Source: Euglena gracilis (lineage: Eukaryota > Euglenida > Euglenophyceae > Euglenales). Taken from it: 64,000 nt of DNA. The position numbers and the translations under genes are program-made. The notes beneath the pieces were generated by a model. That model did not search any database, was not told the origin of the DNA, and was given only the letters and a program-made list of their open reading frames with translations. The first letter of the stretch is position 1; each line of letters opens with the position of its first letter. The DNA lies in contig CP154955.1 in the NCBI GenBank assembly GCA_039621445.1, positions 50,497,384 to 50,561,383 on the forward strand, in the 5' to 3' direction. Positions 55,700-64,000 of this stretch are shown here, one piece after another.

Positions 55700-57064
55700 G
55701 TGCAGGCCAGCCCACACCTGCACCAGGGGGAATTGTGCAAACAGATGCAGAACAGTGGGTCACAGTTACCAGAAAACTTCGACATTCCAAAACTGCTGCA
55801 GGAAAACAACAGCAAACTGCCACCATGCACATGGCAGGGACCCAGGGAAAGAATTCAAGAGTGGCAAAAACTGGGGACAGACAGTGTTTTGCAACAAGCC
55901 ATCACCAAGGGCGTAAAAGCACCGATGACAGGAATCCCACCACTCATAAAACACACAAAAACAGCAGCAGCCACAGAACCAGTTCTGGAAACGATAAACG
56001 AATACCTGGAAACAGCAGCAATCAGAAAACTGACCACAGAGGAAATGCAAAACACCAGACAATGGACCCCCACACTCACAAGGGAAAAGAAAGACACAGG
56101 CAAAATCAGGCTGATAACAGATCTGAGGGATTTGAACAGTTGCCGTCAAGTACCCAAACACAAAACAGAAACATGGAAAAGCATGATCTCAACGCTCCAA
56201 CAACAGGATCCAGAAACCAAAACTCCAGTTCAGTGGGGCATGACATTGGACATCAAAAACTTCTTCCACCACCTTCAGATACACCCAAAACTACAGAGAT
56301 GGATGAGGTTTCAAGTGGGGAACCGGGGTTTTCAGATTCAAGCACTGCCCTTTGGATGGGCCCTCAGCCCATGGTGGGCACAGAAACTGACCAAACCAAT
56401 TCGTGCTTGGCTGAACGAACAAAAAATTCCCCACTGTTGGTATGTGGACGACATCCTGATCCTGGGGGCAACAGCACAGTTGACAGCAGACAGAACAGCA
56501 ACACTCATCAAACAGTTGACAGCATGTGGAGTGAGACTGAACAGCAAGAACTCGATGACAAAACCACAGCAACAGGTGACCTATTTGGGCCACATTATCG
56601 ACCTGTTACACAGCAAAATCAGACCACTGCCTGGGAAAGTGGCACTGACATTGAAAGGGATCAAACACCAAAAGAAAGGCAACACATTTCAACCCAGAGC
56701 ACTGGCCAGCCTAGCAGGCAATCTCCTGGACACATGTCACAGCAACACAGCCTTGCAGGGGATACCAGCCCAAATCATGAAGCAGGCTGCCAAAGGGGTG
56801 TCCACGAACTACAAAACCCTGGGTTTTTGGAACAAATTCAAGTGCTGGACAATGTCAACACAGAAAGCACAGGACATCATCCAACTGCTACAACAGGCAG
56901 AACATGCCCTGAGGAACCCCATCCCACCAACATTCAGGCCACAGAACAATTTGCAGTACACCATCACCTCGGATGCCAGCAACAAAGGATGGGGGGCAGT
57001 TTGTGTTTTACCCCTGGTGCCCTTTGCATGCTTCCAGCAGTTTCCAACTTGCAACTTTTCTTGA
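55700..57064 (+). pseudogene. DIRS-like reverse transcriptase / RNase H, 3' truncated
   Basis: A 454-residue frame with RLITDLRDLN (finger), motif A MTLDIKNFFHHLQIHPK, motif B LPFGWALSPWWAQKL, catalytic CWYVDDILILG, then VTYLGHIID and a connection domain RALASLAGNLLDTC. The RNase H domain begins YTITSDASNKGWGA and is lost after about ten more residues. The SDAS..GWGA signature and absence of protease or integrase favour DIRS/Ngaro-type elements over Ty3. These normally use a tyrosine recombinase, which is not seen before the LTR element begins near 57200. ATG-initiated start is uncertain. Inactive as it stands. Confidence 0.75.
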
Positions 57065-57222
57065 CTTGACCAGCTGCAGGCAAAATTCCCAATCAGAGTG
57101 CACTTCCAGATAAGTCCAAAGACATCCAGGTAAGCCCAGGTAAACAGTGCACGTTTGTTGCCAGCTACACAGAAACAGAAGAAATGAACTGAAATTAGGA
57201 TTCATTTTTTTTGAATTAGGGA

Positions 57223-58066
57223 ATGCCACTGGGAGTAACTAGTGTACGTCCCACCCCGGCTTTTCTACTTATGCTTTCCTCCCGAAAAGCCCGTGGGGGG
57301 AGTAACAGTAAAATTTGTTTCCCTTTTCCCCTTTTGAATGCAAAGCACACAAGCAGAAGAATTGGTGGGACCGCAGTCCCTTATATGAAAGTGACTTTTG
57401 CTCTTTCGAGCTTTGTAAAAGAAAGAAATAAAACTTGTATTCAAATGGGACTTCGCCCTCAGTATTCTAAAAGAGAATTGCAAAGCACCAAACCCAATAA
57501 CCTTGAATTAGGAACCAGTTACTTTCGCTAAGCTTTCGCTAGCTCTGAGATTCTCTCTTTGTCTTATGGTTTAACCATGCCACTGTGTACAGCCCGGCCG
57601 TAGCCAGCTTGTAGGCCATAGCCCATTGTATCTGGTACACAGTGTCATGGCAGATACTGGTACACATCCCCCTCCCAGGGCTCTGCCCGATTTCCCTTCT
57701 GGACCAGGCCAGTCGGGATGCCAGGCACAGTCCCAGGTTCAGGGAGACAGTACCAGGATACCATGGTCTGGTTGTGTACCAGGCGTATGCTTCTGTCCCC
57801 TTCCGTTGAGGAAGTTAGGATGGAAGCAGATCCTAATGGGTGCCCCTTCTCTCTCCACAGGTGGTATTCTTTCTTATACCTTTTCCTTCCTTTCCTTGGA
57901 CCGGACTTGGATTTCCAGTCCGTCCTCCCTGCATTGCTCCGTGCTTTGCTTCTTGGGAAGTGGGAAAAGGGTTTTTACTGTTACTCTGATTTTTAGTTCC
58001 CAAGTAGGTGCGCCAAGGCGAAAGCGAAGGCTTTTTGGGAATTGGGAATTGGGAATCAGACGTACA
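57223..58066 (+). mobile_element. Probable 5' LTR of a retrotransposon
   Basis: Starts near TGCCACTGGGAGTAACTAG and ends TACA two bases before a primer-binding-site match. Contains AAATAAAAC (57424), a possible polyadenylation or TATA-like signal, and the 59-bp segment shared with 26450-26508. The second LTR is outside the window, so both borders are inferred. Confidence 0.5.
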
Positions 58067-58235
58067 CTTGGTAGCAGATTGGTTACGATCCTATACACAC
58101 TTCACAAACAGAAAGGCTACCAGGTTTTACACTTGGTAGCAGATTAGGTTACGATCCTACACATACAGCCCATACAGCAAGAAACGCTATCAAGTATTAC
58201 ACTTGGTAGCAGATTGGTTCGATCCTACGCTGACT
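58064..58235 (+). promoter_or_regulatory. Triple primer-binding-site-like repeat
   Basis: ACACTTGGTAGCAGATT followed by (A)GGTT(A)CGATCCTA occurs at 58064, 58128 and 58198, spaced 64 and 70 bp. TGGTAGCAGA is complementary to the 3' end of animal-type initiator methionine tRNA (ending UCUGCUACCA), the usual primer for many retroelements. The first copy lies directly after the presumed LTR end. Confidence 0.65.
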
Positions 58236-58417
58236 GGCAGCGGAGGGCCCCTGCACCGTTATTACACGGTCGCAGCGTCAGCTCCCGGCTTCTAGTCAAC
58301 GTCTAAGCAGACGAGCAGGCTCCGGAAGGTTCTGTACGGTATTACCCGTTACAGCCCCTCTGGTGCCAGCACAACTGCTTAGTTTTGTGGGTTTTTGCTG
58401 TTTTTGTCATCAGAAAG

Positions 58418-61033
58418 ATGCAAAGCACAGGCCCCAACCATCAATTCAATTATGCCTTATTACAGGCATCATTGCAAGACATTGACCAAGAAACTGGGGA
58501 TTGGAAGCTTTTATGTGAAAGTGCTTCCAGTTCCCACGCCGATGAGGCACAATTGATTCAATTGTCACAATTGCAACACTTGTCATCATTGACAGTGGTC
58601 GGCGATGAGCCCTCCACATCATTGGCTTCAGAGGCTAATGCGGCCTCTTCCGCACTCACCTTGCCACAACGGGGGTATTCGCCTCTGTCTGCAGCAATGG
58701 TGCAGCTGCACACACCGGAGAGACCCGTGGTGATTCCGCCACCGGGCTTCTCTGGTGGTGGTGGGCTAGAAACCCCGTGTTTCTTTCAACCCCCACCGGC
58801 TCTTCCACCGGCAAGCCCTTACATAGCTTTGCCACCACCCCCCGATATCGGGTGCTATCCCGCACTACCTTGGCAACCGGAGACTCGCCTCGTGGTGCCG
58901 GAATTCTCCGGTACATCCCAACCCATGGATGACTATGGGAAGGGCACTGGTGAGCTCCTCACTGCTGAGGATGTGCAGGATATTGTTGCTCGGCTTCCAG
59001 GGGATCACCCCCTTGTGAGGCAGTTCAACCATGTACAACAATGCGTTGCAGAGTGTGCAACCGCATTGAACAAAGTGCTTCAGTTTGATGAGGACAACCA
59101 GAAACATGTCTTCACCAAGCTGGAACACTGCTGGAATTACTTGCAGGAAGTTGGCAGATATTGCCAGAGGAACTTCGAAAGTGCGGGTATTGACCTTGCA
59201 AACTTTCGGGAAACCTTTGACAGAATATGCCAACAGCTCCCGCAAAACTTCCGGCAAATTAGTGAATGCATGCATGAAGCGGAAACGCGGAATGACTCCA
59301 AGTTTCTGCACTTGCATGGCTCACTACAACAGTTATCGGGACAAATGGAGTCCTGTTCATCTGCGTTGTTGCATTTGCAACAACAGTTGCATGCACGAGA
59401 TTCCTCGTCTGCAACATCCAGCAGTGGTGGATTTGTGTCTATGGACCATTTCACCACATTGTCCGCAACTTTCCACGAATCGCAACACCGCATTATGCAG
59501 TTGTGCGATGAAACGGAAAAGTTTCGGCAATTCCAGTCACAAGCCAACGAGAATTTTGCTCCCCACACGTATGTGCGGCAGTTGGAGGAGCGACTTTCCC
59601 GTTTGGAGCAGAAAACCTGCTATTGTGACGCGAATCGGATTGGATTATCCAATCTGAGCGCGAAAGTCGCGGAAATGGCACAACGGCAGGATTCCCTGCA
59701 GTTGCAGTTGCAATCTGACATTGGCGGGATTAACTCGGCCATTGCGGGCTTGCAACAAAGCTATTCCGCACTTTCCCACCGAGTTCCGGACATTAGCGGC
59801 ATTCAGACTGCTATTGGGGAACTCCAGACCCGGTATGCATCGGTGTCTACCAAAGTAACGGAAATGCAGTCTCTACCTGCAGGTTCCAGTTCTCGGATTA
59901 CCGAGAACCCTGATTTCAAGGCATTTTATGACAAAATGCTCACTAACAATCAGGAAACCTTGCAAGATTTCTGCAACAGCCTATTACGGCTTGAGGAATC
60001 GGTGAATCGGAATGCCCGATCCACGCAAAGTGATTTTACCAGGTTGGATGAGCGAATTTCCGCGTTGGTGGATAAGCCACAACCCGGAAATTTGCCCGTG
60101 GGTACCACAACCGCGTTCTCGGATAAACCTGCACCGGTTGCACCCACCACCACACCAACCAAGGTGACATCACCTTTGCAGATTCTCTCAAATGCTGTAA
60201 AAGCATTAATGGGACAACTCCAATTATTGGATAAGTCTCACGGGAAACTTGTCCAAGATGTTACCGGAATTTCCGAAAGGATTCCGCACTTGGATGACTT
60301 TTCCCGTTACCGCAAGCGTATTCGCGCTTTGGAGGATGAAGTTGACCGTATTTGCGGCCAACTCCAACTTGTTGAGCATTTGGAGCAAAGTGTGCATGAC
60401 TTGTCTGTGGGTTTGGATAATGGGTCCAACCAACAGCGGGTTTCACACCGCAATTCGGCAGTATGCATTGCCGAAGATGCGCCAGATGCTCCAGATTCGC
60501 GTTTCCACAACCCGAATCTGGGTGCACATGCACCACCACCACCCGTGTCCCGAGTGTCACAATCCGCGATTCCGCGAATTGTGCCACCATTGGCCTTGTC
60601 CACAACCCAAACCCAGTTTTCGGATGAATCTCCCATTACGGGAACCGAATTCGCGGAAAACATGGCGATTCCGCCAAGTCTCCACCAAGAAATCCATCAT
60701 TCCATGCTTGTGCGTGGAATGAGCCAAACCCGTACACCGGGAGTGGGTCACATGTTGCATGCACGACATACCCCCACACCGGAGAGTCTCCCTATTACGG
60801 GTGACCAACAGGGTTTGCGACCGGATTTCCGGTACCAGGATTCACCTTCAGAAATTTCGCGATTCCGACAAGAATCCGGAAAGGATACGCTTGGTGCTCG
60901 AGCGTACCCGGGCCCGAATCCACAGAATACCACCGAGGGCCAACGGGTTTTTCAGAAAGACTTCAAGGGCACCATCGCAATCGCGAACAAGGTGAAACCC
61001 CAGTGGGATGGTGATCCAACCACATGGAGATAG
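58418..61033 (+). CDS. Gag N-terminal region of the LTR retrotransposon
   Basis: 871 residues from ATG 58418 (MQSTGPNHQFNYALLQ) to TAG 61031-61033. Residues about 90-170 are proline-rich; about 200-680 are long heptad stretches (for example RKRIRALEDEVDRICGQLQL), so a rod-like coiled coil; the last part is Ser/Pro-rich linker. It ends VKPQWDGDPTTWR, the beginning of a Ty3-type capsid domain, which carries on after the stop in the same frame. The N-terminal extension is much longer than usual for this class. Confidence 0.75.
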   Translation: MQSTGPNHQFNYALLQASLQDIDQETGDWKLLCESASSSHADEAQLIQLSQLQHLSSLTVVGDEPSTSLASEANAASSALTLPQRGYSPLSAAMVQLHTPERPVVIPPPGFSGGGGLETPCFFQPPPALPPASPYIALPPPPDIGCYPALPWQPETRLVVPEFSGTSQPMDDYGKGTGELLTAEDVQDIVARLPGDHPLVRQFNHVQQCVAECATALNKVLQFDEDNQKHVFTKLEHCWNYLQEVGRYCQRNFESAGIDLANFRETFDRICQQLPQNFRQISECMHEAETRNDSKFLHLHGSLQQLSGQMESCSSALLHLQQQLHARDSSSATSSSGGFVSMDHFTTLSATFHESQHRIMQLCDETEKFRQFQSQANENFAPHTYVRQLEERLSRLEQKTCYCDANRIGLSNLSAKVAEMAQRQDSLQLQLQSDIGGINSAIAGLQQSYSALSHRVPDISGIQTAIGELQTRYASVSTKVTEMQSLPAGSSSRITENPDFKAFYDKMLTNNQETLQDFCNSLLRLEESVNRNARSTQSDFTRLDERISALVDKPQPGNLPVGTTTAFSDKPAPVAPTTTPTKVTSPLQILSNAVKALMGQLQLLDKSHGKLVQDVTGISERIPHLDDFSRYRKRIRALEDEVDRICGQLQLVEHLEQSVHDLSVGLDNGSNQQRVSHRNSAVCIAEDAPDAPDSRFHNPNLGAHAPPPPVSRVSQSAIPRIVPPLALSTTQTQFSDESPITGTEFAENMAIPPSLHQEIHHSMLVRGMSQTRTPGVGHMLHARHTPTPESLPITGDQQGLRPDFRYQDSPSEISRFRQESGKDTLGARAYPGPNPQNTTEGQRVFQKDFKGTIAIANKVKPQWDGDPTTWR

Positions 61034-62350
61034 TTTTTCCGGGACTGGGAGTACTATTGGGCATTGAAAGGGCCAACCCAGGACACAAACCCGGAGGTGA
61101 TCAAGATGGAATTCATCGATTGCCTCCCAAGGGATGAAAAGGAGCGCGCGCGACAACTTGTCATTCGCCACCGCGTTTCCTTTGATGACCTGGTGGAGCA
61201 ATACGCTTCCACCAGTTCAAGTTTGGTCGCTAGGATTACCCTGGAGACCAAGTGGCGGCAATGCGCCCCACCCGATCGCAAATGGAAGTCCATTGACCTT
61301 TGGTATGCCAAATGGTTAGGACTTGCCGCTGAAGTGGATGAACTCAGTGAAAAGCAAATGCGCGAACAGTTTGACGCTGTTCTCATGCATTTCACGCCTA
61401 GCCTCATCAAGGATATCCATCGTGAGGAGTTGGCGGGTAATGCAATGACTCTTGACCAACGCTGGAACTACGTTTCCAAGCAACTGAAGCTATCACAGCT
61501 TCTTGGTCAGATTCAATCCGCGTATACCGCACACCCAACCGCTGGATTACCGGCTGGTTCGGTGAACGCATTGCAAAAATCACCGGTTTCACCCACTTCA
61601 CCAACCACGGGATCGAAAACGCGATACCCGCGTTCTTCGGACCAAGCCACGGATAAAGTGTGCTTTTTGTGCAACAAATCGGGACATATGTCTCGGGAAT
61701 GTCCTAATCCTGAAGCGCGAAAGCGTATTCAGAGTCCGCGAGGCTCGACCTCATCACGAGGTTCGGGTTCCTCCGCGTTTTCACGCCAATCGGGCAATTC
61801 ACGGTCATCGGGTCCCCGTTCCGGTGGTATTAGCCCCCGGATCCCGTTCCGCGATGAGCGGAGACACGGTACCCCTCGGGGTAGGTCACCCGGTGCCCCG
61901 GCCAAGAAGCGTGATTCTCATCGCGAGACATCGCGATCGCGTTCGCTAAGCGGATCAACTTCTTCGCGATCGTCATCGGGAAAACCCCGATACACCGGTC
62001 ATGGTCTACGGGATATCCGGTCACCACGACGGTTTGACGGGAAATCGGGAAACCGATCCCCCCGTTACCAAGAATCGCGACCCAAATCTCGGTGTTCGCT
62101 TTGTGGATCGAGTGATCACCACTCATCCAAATGTCCGCGTTCTCGTTCTCCCCGCCCTGGCCAACGTCATCGCGGTATGAATCGCGGTGACAAGGGTCAC
62201 TCCTCCAACCGCCATAAAGTCGGTTTCAAGATATCTTGTTTGGAGGATGACACCCCGGCTTCGGGCAGGGAGGGGGATGAGACCACGGATACCGATTTCG
62301 ACGAGGCCCGCAATGGCGGTGCGCACGTTGAAATCCGTTTATACCTCTAA
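61034..62350 (+). CDS. Gag capsid and nucleocapsid, downstream of the TAG
   Basis: Same frame as 58418-61033. FFRDWEYYWALKG and the helices to about 61500 fit the retrotransposon gag capsid domain. Then a zinc knuckle CFLCNKSGHMSREC, an Arg/Ser-rich stretch of about 130 residues, and a second knuckle CSLCGSSDHHSSKC (both C-x2-C-x4-H-x4-C). Ends with an acidic tail before TAA 62348-62350. With the stop bypassed, gag would be about 1,310 residues. Confidence 0.8.
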   Translation, partial: FFRDWEYYWALKGPTQDTNPEVIKMEFIDCLPRDEKERARQLVIRHRVSFDDLVEQYASTSSSLVARITLETKWRQCAPPDRKWKSIDLWYAKWLGLAAEVDELSEKQMREQFDAVLMHFTPSLIKDIHREELAGNAMTLDQRWNYVSKQLKLSQLLGQIQSAYTAHPTAGLPAGSVNALQKSPVSPTSPTTGSKTRYPRSSDQATDKVCFLCNKSGHMSRECPNPEARKRIQSPRGSTSSRGSGSSAFSRQSGNSRSSGPRSGGISPRIPFRDERRHGTPRGRSPGAPAKKRDSHRETSRSRSLSGSTSSRSSSGKPRYTGHGLRDIRSPRRFDGKSGNRSPRYQESRPKSRCSLCGSSDHHSSKCPRSRSPRPGQRHRGMNRGDKGHSSNRHKVGFKISCLEDDTPASGREGDETTDTDFDEARNGGAHVEIRLYL

Positions 62351-62542
62351 AAGGCCCATAGCCGGCTATTCGGCCGGTTCGGACCTGGAGTAGGGGAGCC
62401 CGAGGTCCGAGGGCACGGACCTCTGGGCTGATGAACAGATGGAGGTAGGACCTGATCAACCCTGCCCCCCCTGCCCATCTGCCTTCCTGGTCGGTACCCG
62501 GAAAATTTTCGGGTCCCCACCCCCCACTCCAACTTTCCGCTC

Positions 62543-63271
62543 GGAATGTTGTGCAAAGTAGGAAAGGGTTCATGGGAAAGCTGGCAAGAAAACGTATTTT
62601 CGCCAGACCCTTCACTTTGCTTACCCCCCATGGAACTTTTGGTCCAAGCGGAAATCAAAATCCAAAATTTTTGTGCAAAAGTCAAAATTCTCATTGACAC
62701 TGGTTGTCGCATTGCACTACTTTTTCGGTTCGGGTTGATACCAACCCCCCTCTTGGTGAAAGCCAAGAAGCCGATCAAAATTACGACGGCTGACAACACC
62801 CCCATGTGCGGTGGTGACTTGGGATGCTTTTTGGACATAGTCCTACCCCTCATCCCCAAGCACCACTCACACCCCCCCCAACCGCAAAATTTTCCGGATA
62901 CCTGGGGATACGAATCCGGAATCCATGGTTCTGACGTAATTCTGGGATACCCCTTTTTACGTCAGCACCGGCTGGTAGTGGATTGCCACTCCCACGGTTT
63001 GCGCACATCACCATTCTCTTCATTGCCCCCAAACCTTCATCACCCGTGGCGTCAACCGCGACAGCCACCAATTTTTCCACACCGTTTTCAAAAACTTTTA
63101 CCCCGTTACCAACCACACCAACCAACGTTTTCCACACCGGGTGTACCGAGAAAGTTCACCCCCTGCCCACTACCATACCAACTTCCGTTCCCCATGAGGC
63201 AGGGCAAGCGAGTAGCGGTACCCCCCTCGTTCCACTGGGTTACAAGACGAAAGCCCAAAGGCCTGAAGTGA
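62543..63271 (+). CDS. Aspartic protease of the LTR retrotransposon
   Basis: ATG 62543. VKILIDTGCRIALLF holds the DTG catalytic motif (S/T replaced by C after it); KPIKITTADNTPMCGG fits the strand before the flap; DVILGYPFLRQHRLVVDC is the ILG.xFL motif near the C terminus. After about 63005 this frame becomes Pro/His-rich, while the +1-related frame takes over protein-like sequence, so the true product probably switches frame there. Confidence 0.75.
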   Translation, partial: GMLCKVGKGSWESWQENVFSPDPSLCLPPMELLVQAEIKIQNFCAKVKILIDTGCRIALLFRFGLIPTPLLVKAKKPIKITTADNTPMCGGDLGCFLDIVLPLIPKHHSHPPQPQNFPDTWGYESGIHGSDVILGYPFLRQHRLVVDCHSHGLRTSPFSSLPPNLHHPWRQPRQPPIFPHRFQKLLPRYQPHQPTFSTPGVPRKFTPCPLPYQLPFPMRQGKRVAVPPSFHWVTRRKPKGLK

Positions 63272-64000
63272 TCACGGTGTCGAGTAGTCGCCCAGCTGCA
63301 CTAATACCACGTTTTCCACCAGATGTATCGCTTTCAGATACATCTGTACACCCCCCAGCAGCTACAAAAGCGCATCCCAACTTTTACACACACCCCCCCC
63401 CGACCAACATGCGCGACCAGGACCACTACTCCGACACTTCCTTCCAATGTGTGCACTGTAGGAGAATATCCGCCCAGCCAGATTTCGATTGTGGATGTCT
63501 AGTCCAAACACCAACACTAATCCCGATTTCGCGTAACCATACACTTGGTTGCGGATCGCAATGCGCGACCGTACATCAAGTGCTCCAACAACGAGGTATT
63601 GCCTTGTTGTTTGGGACCGCGAAATCCGTGTCACACAGCTCCCCCACCTCCATCTGGCATGATATGGACTGGGTATGCACCCATCCAACCCATCAACCCT
63701 TGGGAATGCCCCTTGGGAGTGTGGATGACACACCCTTGACCTATGTTTGCGGATCCCTGAATTGCGTTACCGCTCTTCAACCCGCGAACCAGGTCGACAC
63801 CTACGCGATGCGCGTATGGAACGCATTTAATTTTGGTCAATACCGTATTTTGGAGGAATGGTTCTCCAAAATCGCGGTTTTGGCTGATTCCTTCGATTTG
63901 TCGTTGGAAATTGATGCGTTTTCATCAAAAGCGCATGCGCGCTTGTCGCGATATTGGTCGCGACATACGAACGCATTTCTAAAATTTTGGGGTGATACGG
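62935..64000 (+). CDS. Continuation of the polyprotein, open to the window end
   Basis: A frame with no stop from 62935 to 64000, frame 1 relative to base 1, overlapping the protease frame. It becomes protein-like from about 63001. Cys-rich segment CVHCRRISAQPDFDCGC at 63456-63508. Near the end EEWFSKIAVLADSFDLSLEI is followed by DAFSSKAHARLSRYWS, which resembles the DLFAS...RY.S segment found next to RNase H in DIRS-type elements. Reverse transcriptase and integrase would lie beyond the window. Confidence 0.5.

Noticed and set aside
55735-57069. 444-residue frame overlapping the DIRS-like polyprotein
   Set aside because: Shadow frame; all reverse transcriptase motifs are in the 55700 frame.
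58064-58235. tRNA gene suggested by GGTTCGATCC and TAGCAGATTGG
   Set aside because: The two boxes are almost adjacent, and no acceptor stem or cloverleaf can be drawn. The primer-binding-site reading is better.

Overview
This window looks like nuclear DNA of a unicellular eukaryote, probably a protist or microalga with an expanded, repeat-choked genome. The reasons are a protein-coding gene split into about 16 exons by GT-AG introns, degenerate TTAGGG-type repeats inside the sequence, and at least four retroelement or DNA-transposon classes. Codon use in the exons is balanced and there are no operons. I cannot name the lineage. The main gene is a class II (adenosylcobalamin-dependent) ribonucleotide reductase, an enzyme known among eukaryotes from Euglena.

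Layout. 1-16.1 kb: repeats, foldbacks and homopolymer C/G tracts, with two minus-strand exons (16070-15991 and 4755-4696) that read as the start of a Mad3/BubR1-type spindle-checkpoint protein split by an 11.2-kb intron; the rest of that gene lies to the left or was not found. 16.1-22.3 kb: only repeats, many of them near-perfect hairpins. 22.3-26.4 kb: a decayed non-LTR retrotransposon on the minus strand with zinc fingers, a reverse transcriptase, a 2A-like GYIESNPGP motif near its N terminus and GC-rich tandem repeats at its 5' end. 26.6-53.0 kb: the complete ribonucleotide reductase gene on the plus strand, about 2.1 kb of coding sequence spread over 26.4 kb. Its short introns are 45-190 bp; its long introns (0.8-10.1 kb) are packed with mobile DNA. 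54.6-57.1 kb: a DIRS-like reverse transcriptase/RNase H element. 57.2-64.0 kb: the 5' part of an LTR retrotransposon (LTR, three primer-binding-site-like repeats, coiled-coil gag with an in-frame TAG, two zinc knuckles, aspartic protease), running off the window.

The most informative structure is a set of non-autonomous hAT-like elements. Six have terminal inverted repeats starting CAG or CCT, a subterminal CTTAA(G), facing C-run/G-run blocks, and exact 8-bp target-site duplications (29163-33540, 32541-32898, 40728-41083, 44912-45202, 47716-47985, 49159-49593); 49712-49955 and 29472-33415 look like decayed members. The first interrupts a fossil of the hAT transposase dimerisation domain. One (47716-47985) has an uninserted relative of its target at 48257-48264. 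They explain how several introns of the reductase gene grew. A 163-bp satellite, a telomere-like array and several palindrome families sharing a GTCG...CGAC frame sit in the same introns.
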